Made by a program: the position numbers and the translations under genes. Below, piece after piece: positions 43,560-50,823 of a stretch of DNA of 64,000 bases. Every line of letters starts with the position of its first letter. The first letter of the stretch is position 1. The notes under the pieces are model-generated. The model saw only the letters and a program-made list of their open reading frames with translations. It was not told the DNA's origin and searched no databases. Origin of the DNA: CAZWSC01 sp964636385 (GTDB taxonomy: Bacteria > Eisenbacteria > RBG-16-71-46 > CAIMUX01); contig CAZWSC010000063.1 of NCBI GenBank assembly GCA_964636385.1, positions 1 to 64,000 on the forward strand. The letters run 5' to 3'.

Positions 43560-44704
43560 GGCACCTACCATCCTACCCGGCTGATCCGGGCGACAGGATC
43601 ACCATCCATCACCTGCTGACCCACACATCCGGCATTCCGAACTACCTCTCCGACCCTGAAATCCGGGCACGCATCTCGATCGAGATCCCGATATCTGAGC
43701 TGGTCGACACCTTCAGCTACAGGCCGCTCGATTTTGAGCCGGGAACCGCCTTCGCATACAGCAACTCCGGCTACGTGCTGCCCGGGCTCATAATCGAGGC
43801 GGCCGGCGGGCAGACGTATGAGGAGTACCTCCGCGAGAACATCTTCGAACTGCCGGGGATGGACGCAAGCGGCTACGGCTGCAACTCCACCATCATCCCG
43901 AACCTCGCGGCCGGTCACGAAACCGTGGATGACGAGTGTAGAAGAGCCGGGCTGATCGCCACGTCGCTCGCATACTCGGCGGGAGCGCTCTACTCGAGCG
44001 CCTCGGACCTGCTGAAGTGGGATCAGGCGCTCAACGGAGACGCCCTTCTGAGCGAAACATCCAGGGAGATGATGTTCACGCCGGCTCTCGAAGGGTACGG
44101 ATACGGGTGGGTGATAAGGGAGGTGGCCGGCCGCCGCGCGATCCACCACGGAGGCGGCATGCCGGGCTTCACCAGTCACATCGGGCGCTACCCCGACGAC
44201 GGCCTTACCGTCATCGTGCTCGGCAACAACGATTCGGCGGCAGCCGAGCCCCTCGGCTTCTCACTGGCCAGGGTCGTGTTCGGCGAGCCATATGACCTCC
44301 CGGTCAGGAAGACCCCGATCGCGATCGACCCCTCCATACTGGACGACTATCCCGGCGCCTACATGATCGCCGAGGGCGAATACCGCGTGATCCGCCGGGA
44401 TGGCGAGGGCTTGACCTCGCAGCGATCAGGCGGCCCGGTCACCCGCATCTTCCCCGAGGCGGAGGACAAGTTCTACTACGCGAGCAATCACGCCATCACG
44501 ATCACCTTCCGCAGCGAGGGGAGCCGGCTCTTCTCCAGGGCTGCCGGCCAGGAGGAGGTCGAGGTCTGCCCCTCCTCGGAGACGGAGTTCTTCCTGAAGG
44601 TCGTCGATGCCGTGATCGTCTTCGAACTGGATGCCGACGGCATTCCAACGGGGCTGGTCCTGACCCAGGGAGGACGCGAGATGCCGGCGAGGAGGCTGCG
44701 GTAG
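43560..44704 (+). pseudogene. N-terminally truncated serine hydrolase (beta-lactamase/PBP-like)
   Basis: Coding sequence of a beta-lactamase-family (class C-like) hydrolase lacking its beginning. From ~43555 the frame reads ITRHLPSYPADPGDRITIHH and LLTHTSGIPNYLSDPE, then the Tyr-x-Asn motif AFAYSNSGYVLPG and the HGG motif AIHHGGGMPGFTSHIG, and a C-terminal lipocalin-like extension. The SxxK nucleophile motif that should precede ITRHLP is absent in all frames. The first usable start in frame is GTG 43775, which would drop still more. A deletion of ~80 codons with a frameshift behind a signal peptide is the simplest explanation, so the protein should be inactive. Confidence 0.75.
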
Positions 44705-44848
44705 GAGGCCGTCCCGGCCGCGAGGCACGGTCTCACGCCGTCAGGTACTTGTATCCGGGCCAGGCAGTGCGGATACTGCCCCAGTGTGTCGCGCCGGGGA
44801 ACCGGTCTATCGACACAGAAGCTATGAACGGAAAGGGGGTAACAGGAT

Positions 44849-45571
44849 ATGGCAAACGCAGGCAGACCCGGACGCTCAACAAGGGGCCTGTTCCTGACAC
44901 TGGGCATCCTGGCGGTCATCGTGGTGATCGTGGTCTTCACCATGGATCGCGAGGAGATCGTGCCCCAGGTCGACGTCTCCGAGGTGTTTGAGCACGAGGA
45001 ACCGTCAGAGGCGTTCATACAGCCGGGAGTGTCCGCCACGCTCGGACAGCAGGCCCCGCACTTCGCCCTTCCTGACACGGAGGGGGAGACACACAGGCTG
45101 GAGGACTACCTTTCGGCCGGCAGGATCGTGGTTCTGGAGTGGTTCAATCCCGACTGCCCATTCGTGATCAAGCACCACATGTCGGCGAAGACGATGGCCG
45201 ATCTCTACTCCTCCCTTGCCGATCATGACGCGGTCTGGCTGGCGATCAACTCGGGCGCTCCCGGCAAGCAGGGGCACGGACTCGAGAGAAACCGCAGGGC
45301 CATCGAGGAGTACGGAATCCGCTACCCGGTGCTGATCGATGAGACGGGCGTGGTGGGAATGGCGTACGGTGCAAAGACAACCCCCCACATGTACGTTATC
45401 AACCGCGAGGGAGTGCTCGCATACATGGGGGCGATCGACAACAACCGCAGTGCGTCCGTCCTCGGCGACGTCAACCACGTGCGCGAGGCGCTTGACGCGG
45501 TCCTCGCCGGCGCGGAGGTCGCCGTGCCCGAGACAGCTCCCTACGGCTGCAGCGTCAAGTACCCGGATTGA
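44849..45571 (+). CDS. Membrane-anchored thioredoxin-fold (AhpC/TSA-like) protein
   Basis: 240-residue protein. ATG 44849 follows AAAGGGGGTAACAGGAT. One N-terminal helix (GLFLTLGILAVIVVIVVFTM) anchors it facing the periplasm. The redoxin domain has GQQAPHFALPDTEGETHRLED, VVLEWFNPDCPFVIKHH and a cis-Pro loop GAKTTPHMYVINREG. The active site keeps a single Cys (NPDCPFV) instead of CxxC, as in peroxiredoxin-like or resolving-free redoxins. A conserved NNRSASVLGDVNHVREALDAVL tail matches the family often annotated as thioredoxin-family/redoxin proteins. It ends 25 bp from the convergent ChaN-like gene. Confidence 0.88.
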   Translation: MANAGRPGRSTRGLFLTLGILAVIVVIVVFTMDREEIVPQVDVSEVFEHEEPSEAFIQPGVSATLGQQAPHFALPDTEGETHRLEDYLSAGRIVVLEWFNPDCPFVIKHHMSAKTMADLYSSLADHDAVWLAINSGAPGKQGHGLERNRRAIEEYGIRYPVLIDETGVVGMAYGAKTTPHMYVINREGVLAYMGAIDNNRSASVLGDVNHVREALDAVLAGAEVAVPETAPYGCSVKYPD

Positions 45572-45596
45572 GCCAGGACCCGCGGGCCGGCCCGGG

Positions 45597-46721
45597 CTAT
45601 CGCGTCTGCGGGTCAGGGTTCATGCTGCGAATGAGCAGATAGTCGCACAGGGGGGCCTGCAGCTGTCGCAGGTCCTCGTGCGTCATCTCCATGTCGGAGA
45701 CCATCTCCAGTTCCCGTTCGGAAAGCACCACGTCACCGCTCGCTGAGAGGATCAGTATCCGGTCCCGGACGCCGGGCATCCGAATGCGAACTCGCTCCGG
45801 AATTCCGAGACCGTGCTGCAGATGCCCCGAGCCGGCGAGCACGATGGCGTCCCTGTCCCGCCCCTCGTCGCTCAGCAGGTACCTGCACAGGTACTCAGCC
45901 ATAGTCTCATCCCGCGACACCTGCGCCTGGTACATCCGCTCCAGCATTCCGGGCATTCCCATCGCGTGGTTCATCACCTGCATCACCAGATCCATGTGCC
46001 TGCGGTACATCGGCTGTTCCAGGAGGAACTCGTCCGGCAGTTCGGCCCGCTCTTCGGGATCCAGTCCGTCCAGGCCCTTGCGGACCACCTGGCGCACAAC
46101 CTCGCGGCGGGCATTCAGGGCCAGAATCGGCATACCATGTTCGCGGGCCGCTTCGAGGATCCCCCGGTACTGCGCGTAGTTCGACCAGCGGCTCTCCCAG
46201 TCGGTGGCCTCGGCCAGCTCTTCGAAGCCGATCTCGCCCCTCCAGTACCTGTCCAGATCCGGCTGGCGGTCGATCTCCATCTGTTCCAGGCCCAGCACCA
46301 GCTTTTTCCCTTGCTCCGACATGTCCCGCAGCAGCCTCTCCTGCCAGGCGTGATGGCGGGCGAGCGTGTGGCGCTCTCCGACATAGACCACGCGGGCATC
46401 CATAAGATCTGCCAGAATGCTGCGGTACGAGACCGGCTCGCCCGAGTAGATGTCGATCCAGAACGAACAGCGTCCCTCCTCGTCCACCACCGGAGGCTCT
46501 GCTACATCGATGACCACGGCCTCTCCCTCTGATGCCGTCCCTCCGCCGGGGCGTGTCCCCGGCACGGAGTCAGTCCCCGGGAACCCGTATGAGGTCCATG
46601 GCCACAGTGCGGTGATCACAAGAGCCGGAATCAGCATAGTCCCCAGTGCCGAGTGCCTCCGCACAGGGTGAACGCGCCGGTCAATACCGGCGGCCGGATG
46701 CAGATCATGGTCAGATATCAT
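45597..46721 (-). CDS. ChaN-like haem-binding uptake/Tiki-superfamily protein
   Basis: 374-residue exported protein; ATG 46721 follows GGAGGGAGGAGC, and residues ~29-47 form a signal-like helix (MLIPALVITALWPWTSYG). The domain matches ChaN: ARVVYVGERHTLARHHAWQ, KLVLGLEQMEIDRQPDLDRYW, WESRWSNYAQYRGILEAAREH, MPILALNARREVVRQV and IVLAGSGHLQHGLGIPER. The GERH and late GHLQHG histidines correspond to conserved positions of the Tiki/ChaN/TraB-like fold. ChaN of Campylobacter binds haem; whether this one does, or acts as a metalloprotease, is open. It sits downstream of priA on the same strand. Confidence 0.82.
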   Translation of the reverse strand: MISDHDLHPAAGIDRRVHPVRRHSALGTMLIPALVITALWPWTSYGFPGTDSVPGTRPGGGTASEGEAVVIDVAEPPVVDEEGRCSFWIDIYSGEPVSYRSILADLMDARVVYVGERHTLARHHAWQERLLRDMSEQGKKLVLGLEQMEIDRQPDLDRYWRGEIGFEELAEATDWESRWSNYAQYRGILEAAREHGMPILALNARREVVRQVVRKGLDGLDPEERAELPDEFLLEQPMYRRHMDLVMQVMNHAMGMPGMLERMYQAQVSRDETMAEYLCRYLLSDEGRDRDAIVLAGSGHLQHGLGIPERVRIRMPGVRDRILILSASGDVVLSERELEMVSDMEMTHEDLRQLQAPLCDYLLIRSMNPDPQTR

Positions 46722-46823
46722 GCTCCTCCCTCCATATCCGGGTAGTGTCCGGCCCAGCCGGACCCGACAGCATCACACGCGATTCCATTGATGCGACACC
46801 GCGGAGTGCGCCGGCACCGCGAA

Positions 46824-48944
46824 TCAGGACATCCCCAGCGGATCGACATCCACCTGGATCCTCGTGCCTGAAAGGCCTGCGGGTGCGGGAAACTCCAGTG
46901 CCGCGGCGGCCATGGCATGAACCGCCGCGGAGGAACTACCCTTCAAAGTCAGATGACGGCGATACCTGCCGCGCAAGCGCGCATGGGGCATTGGGGCCGG
47001 GCCCAGGATCTCAACTCCGCTCAGACCGTCAATCCTCCTCTTCTGCTCCAGGAACCGCAGCAGGGCCCCGGCACGCTTCTCCACCTGCTCTTCCTTCGTG
47101 CCGTCGACCAGAAGGTCGATCATCCTGCTGAAGGGCGGGTACTCGAGCGCCCTTCGAGCGTCCAGCTCCTGTGCAGCGAAGGCATCATAATCCTGGGATG
47201 CCGCAAACTCCATAACCGGATGGTCCGGCATGAGGGACTGCATCAGCACCTCCCCCGGACTGCAGCCCCGGCCTGAACGGCCCGCCACCTGCGTCAGGAT
47301 CTGGAATGCGCGCTCTGAGGCCCGGAAGTCAGGCTGCATCATCTCGCGCTCCGCCTGCAGGACACCCACAAGGGTCACCCGGGGGAAGTGAAGCCCCTTG
47401 GTGACCATCTGCGTCCCGAGAAGCAGATCGATCTCGCCCTTCTCCATCGCCTGTATCAGCCGCGCGTGGGCCCCGCGCCTCCGCATCGTGTCCATGTCCA
47501 TGCGGGCCAGCCGCGCCAGCGGAAAGTGCTCCGCCAGGAGCTCCTCCACCTTCTGGGTCCCGACTCCTCCGAAGTAGTAGCGCACACCTCCGCATCCCGG
47601 GCACTCTCCGAGCTCCGTCCGCAGCGCATTGCAGTAGTGGCAGCGGAGCGTGCCGCCGGACTTGTGCCACGACATTACGACATCACAGCTGCGGCATTGT
47701 ACAAGCGCACCGCAGTCGGAGCACTGGACGACCGGCGAGTGCCCCCGCCTGTTCAGGAACAGTATGGCCTGCTCCCTGCGGCGCAGACGAAGCTGAATCG
47801 CCTCGAGCAGTTGCGGGGTGAAGATCGTCCGCTGCCGGGTCATCCTTCCTCCCCGTACCTCACGGGGTTCATCTCCCCTGAGGTCTACAACCCGCACCTC
47901 GGAAGGCGGCCTGTCGGCGGCGCGTCTTGACAGTCGCATCAGCCTGTACTTGCCTGTCATGCCGTTGCGGAAGGATTCCAGGGATGGCGTGGCCGATCCA
48001 AGGACCGCCGTCGCTCCGCAGAGACGTGCGCGCATCACAGCCACGTCCCGGCCGTGATACCGGGGAGCCTCGTCCTGCTTGTAGGCCCACTCGTGTTCCT
48101 CATCCACTATCACAAGCCGCAGCCGCTTCATCGGAACGAACACGGCGGAACGTGTGCCAACCACAACCGGCAGGCGGCCATCCCTCGCCTCCCGCCAGAT
48201 CCGCCGCCGCGCAGGCTCTCCGGCCATGCTGTGGTAGAGCCCGACCTGTCCCGCAAACCGTTCTTCGATGCGCTTCAGGATCTGCGTTCCCAGGGCTATC
48301 TCGGGCACCAGGAAGAGAACCTGTCCGCCCGATTGCACGGCGGCCTCGGCGGCCTCCAGGTACACCTCCGTCTTGCCGCTGTCCGTAACTCCGAGGAGAA
48401 GGAAGCCTGTGTACGCATCCTGCGACAGCGCCCCGGTGATCAGGGTAACCGCTTCCCCCTGCTCCGGCAGAAGCGTCACGCGCCCCGCGCCGGCGGCGGA
48501 AGGGCGGGCCTGCTCTTCATCTCCGTTGCGGCTTGAGTGGGGGGTGTGATCTGCGTCCATGACAGGAGCAGCTGCAGTCGCGGAGTCCCTCCGCCGGCGC
48601 CCTGATCCGGATCCACTGCGCACTCCGGGCGGCAGTGCCGCCTCCAGCACCTGCCCCCATGGTGAAAGGTAGTAGGCCGAAACCCACCGTGTGAGATCCA
48701 GGATGTCACGGTCAAAGAGCGGTTCTTCGGGTTCGAGCAACTCGATGGAACGCAGGCTTGCCCGCGGCGCCTTCGCCGCAATCGCGACGACGTAACCGTG
48801 CATCCGCCTCGGTCCGAAAGGGACCCGAACCCTGTGGCCAACCCGTATCTGCTCGCGCAGGCCGGGGGGGACAGCATAGGTGAAAACCTGTCGCAGGCCG
48901 ATAGGCAGAGCAACGGAAACCAGGGTGGGCTCGGCGGAATCCAT
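46824..48944 (-). CDS. priA: Primosomal protein N' (replication restart helicase PriA)
   Basis: 706-residue 3'-5' helicase that reloads the replisome at stalled forks. N-terminal 3'-DNA-binding domain (TLVSVALPIGLRQVFTYAVP, VRVPFGPRRMHGYV), a linker, Walker A GVTDSGKTEVYLEA, DEAH-type IVDEEHEWAYKQDEAPRY, GSATPSLESF, then the PriA zinc-binding cluster (CSDCGALVQCRSCDV, RCHYCNALRTELGECPGCGG) and the helicase C-terminal half with GTQMVTKGLHFPRVTLVGV and AGRSGRG. Length and motif order are canonical. It lies between a receiver gene and the ChaN-like gene on the minus strand. Confidence 0.96.
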   Translation of the reverse strand: MDSAEPTLVSVALPIGLRQVFTYAVPPGLREQIRVGHRVRVPFGPRRMHGYVVAIAAKAPRASLRSIELLEPEEPLFDRDILDLTRWVSAYYLSPWGQVLEAALPPGVRSGSGSGRRRRDSATAAAPVMDADHTPHSSRNGDEEQARPSAAGAGRVTLLPEQGEAVTLITGALSQDAYTGFLLLGVTDSGKTEVYLEAAEAAVQSGGQVLFLVPEIALGTQILKRIEERFAGQVGLYHSMAGEPARRRIWREARDGRLPVVVGTRSAVFVPMKRLRLVIVDEEHEWAYKQDEAPRYHGRDVAVMRARLCGATAVLGSATPSLESFRNGMTGKYRLMRLSRRAADRPPSEVRVVDLRGDEPREVRGGRMTRQRTIFTPQLLEAIQLRLRRREQAILFLNRRGHSPVVQCSDCGALVQCRSCDVVMSWHKSGGTLRCHYCNALRTELGECPGCGGVRYYFGGVGTQKVEELLAEHFPLARLARMDMDTMRRRGAHARLIQAMEKGEIDLLLGTQMVTKGLHFPRVTLVGVLQAEREMMQPDFRASERAFQILTQVAGRSGRGCSPGEVLMQSLMPDHPVMEFAASQDYDAFAAQELDARRALEYPPFSRMIDLLVDGTKEEQVEKRAGALLRFLEQKRRIDGLSGVEILGPAPMPHARLRGRYRRHLTLKGSSSAAVHAMAAAALEFPAPAGLSGTRIQVDVDPLGMS

Positions 48945-49010
48945 GGGGACGAATGTAGCCGATTCCCCCCCGTCAGAAAGAAGAAACGCGCAGGTTCTGC
49001 TGAATCCCGT

Positions 49011-49409
49011 CTAGAGATTGGAGACCTGGTCGAGATGCTGCCTGTCCAGCAGATCCCTTATCTTCTCCAGTAGTCTTCGCGGGCTGAAGGGCTTCACGAT
49101 GTAGTCGTTGGCGCCGACCTCCATCCCGGTCTCCCGGTCGATAGGGCGGCCCTTGGCCGAGAGGAGTATGACTGGAAGATCGCTCGTCTCCTCCTGCTCG
49201 CGGAGCCGGCGGCATACCTCATACCCGTCCATCCTGGGCATCATGATATCCAGCACCAGGAGGTCCGGCCGGTCCTGCTCGACCTTGCGAAGGGCTTCAT
49301 CGCCGTCGGCAGCCGTGACGACATCATACCCTTCCATGGTCAGGGTGAACTCGAGGATATGCACGATATAGATCTCGTCGTCCACTACAAGGATGCGCTT
49401 GCGGTTCAC
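49011..49409 (-). CDS. Single-domain response regulator
   Basis: 132-residue stand-alone receiver: acidic pair in ILVVDDEIYIVHIL, phospho-Asp in LLVLDIMMPRMDGYEV, Thr/Ser switch in PVILLSAKG and Lys in DYIVKPFSPRRLL. No output domain. It lies 29 bp after a REC-GGDEF gene on the same strand, so the two probably share a signal input. RMDGYEVCRRLREQEET is typical of CheY-like or PleD-like receivers. Confidence 0.9.
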   Translation of the reverse strand: MNRKRILVVDDEIYIVHILEFTLTMEGYDVVTAADGDEALRKVEQDRPDLLVLDIMMPRMDGYEVCRRLREQEETSDLPVILLSAKGRPIDRETGMEVGANDYIVKPFSPRRLLEKIRDLLDRQHLDQVSNL

Positions 49410-49438
49410 CGTAACCTCCCCGGCTGAGTTCCCAATCG

Positions 49439-50389
49439 TCAGGATTCACGCCGATCCCAGACGATGATGCTGCGTTGCTCCAGCTTCCCGAAGTGCTTGA
49501 GCTCCGCCGCAATGTCCGAGACCTCGCCTATGTGTGTGAAGCGACGCGTTTCATTCGACACGGCCGCAACCGTCAGGGTCATGAGCGGAAACCTCTCGAC
49601 CTGGCCGGTCCGGTTTACCACCTGGATGTAGCCACGGGCGCGGTCGGTTCTGCTGTACAAGGATTGGATCTCTTCGTCGAACCGGCGGAGAATCTCGTCT
49701 CCGACACTGCCCGCCCGCTCCACATCCAATATGAGGACGAAGTCATCCCCACCTATATGACCCACGAAATCACTCGGGCTGCCAAGGTCGTCGACCACCC
49801 TCTGGAGTATCAGGGCAGTCAGGCGGAGCGCCTGGTCCCCCTTCTGGTAGCTGTAGAAATCGTTGAAAGCCTTGAAGTTGTCTATGTCCATGTGCATGAA
49901 CGCGAATCTGTCACGATCGTCTATCCGCCTTTGGAGTTCAGTCTCGATCGCGATGTTCCCCGGCAGCCCTGTCAGGGGATTCGCGTCCCTCTGCATGCGT
50001 CCCCACTGGATGAGGTTCCGGACGCGCATGAGCAGTTCCTGGTGCTCGTACGGTTTTGTCATGTAGTCGTTCACACCCTGTGTAAGACCCATGAGCTTGT
50101 CCTCGGCCGCTGTCCGGGCAGTGAGCATGATGATCGGGATCTGGCGGGTCTGATGGCACATCTTGAGGCGCCGGCAGAGTTCGTTGCCGTCCATGCGGGG
50201 CATCATCACGTCCATCAGGATCAGGTCGGGCTGGAACTTCTCGACCTGCGACAGTCCTTCCACGCCGTCGCCCGCCACCTCGACCCAGTATCCGGCCTTC
50301 TGCAGGTGGAAGCGCAGAATCGCCTGGAGCGACGCTTCGTCCTCGATGACGAGGACCTTGCCATTCTCTGTTCCAGCCGGTGAGATCAC
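49439..50389 (-). CDS. REC-GGDEF response regulator (diguanylate cyclase-like)
   Basis: 316-residue PleD-like protein. Residues 9-125 form a receiver (VLVIEDEASLQAILRFHL, LILMDVMMPRMDGNELC, DYMTKPYEHQELL). The GGDEF domain (from ~140: DANPLTGLPGNIAIE, MHMDIDNFKAFNDFYSYQKGD) has an active-site loop reading GHIGGDDFVLI, with Asp for Glu (GGDDF), a change that sometimes keeps and sometimes reduces cyclase activity. No inhibitory RxxD site stands just before the loop. GTG 50389 overlaps the end of a short upstream frame. It pairs with the HD-GYP gene across the window as a possible source of c-di-GMP. Confidence 0.88.
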   Translation of the reverse strand: MISPAGTENGKVLVIEDEASLQAILRFHLQKAGYWVEVAGDGVEGLSQVEKFQPDLILMDVMMPRMDGNELCRRLKMCHQTRQIPIIMLTARTAAEDKLMGLTQGVNDYMTKPYEHQELLMRVRNLIQWGRMQRDANPLTGLPGNIAIETELQRRIDDRDRFAFMHMDIDNFKAFNDFYSYQKGDQALRLTALILQRVVDDLGSPSDFVGHIGGDDFVLILDVERAGSVGDEILRRFDEEIQSLYSRTDRARGYIQVVNRTGQVERFPLMTLTVAAVSNETRRFTHIGEVSDIAAELKHFGKLEQRSIIVWDRRES

Positions 50390-50823
50390 TTATGCTCCTG
50401 CTGCCCGGAAGCCGGGCGACTCCCGGTACGGAATCGCGCCTCAAACCCGGTTCTCATCCCCGGTTCATCGGTCAGGATACCGAGCCTCAAGGCATGTGCC
50501 ACTTGCGCAGGATCGTTGATCACGGGCGCAGTTGGGCGCGGACGAAGGCGTTCGGGGCGCCGCGAACGTGGGCAGCAGGGTTGAAATGGCTTGATTTCGG
50601 CGGAGATGGGCTGATCCGAGCCGGTAGAATGGGTCATCCGGCCCAATGTGAGCGGGCAGGAGCAGGTCGATGGTGAACTGTGACTCAGCGCTGCCCGGAT
50701 CAGGCTCTGGCCATTTGCCACGCCCTCCAGGGGGGACAGTGCAGGATGCACTGAACGCGGGGGTGCGCAGGCCCGGGCGTCACAGGCACGGCACCGCCCG
50801 CGAACCGGCCCGGTTGGGCCTCG
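50390..50823. other. 434 bp intergenic stretch without a clear gene
   Basis: A minus-strand frame ends at 50386 with its TGA overlapping the GTG of the REC-GGDEF gene; its last ~45 codons, from a GTG near 50522, have ordinary codon use (NDPAQVAHALRLGILTDEPG). It could be a small coupled gene, but there is no family match. A weak GGCCC-GGTT-GGGCC hairpin just after the subtilase gene may act as its terminator. Confidence 0.35.
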
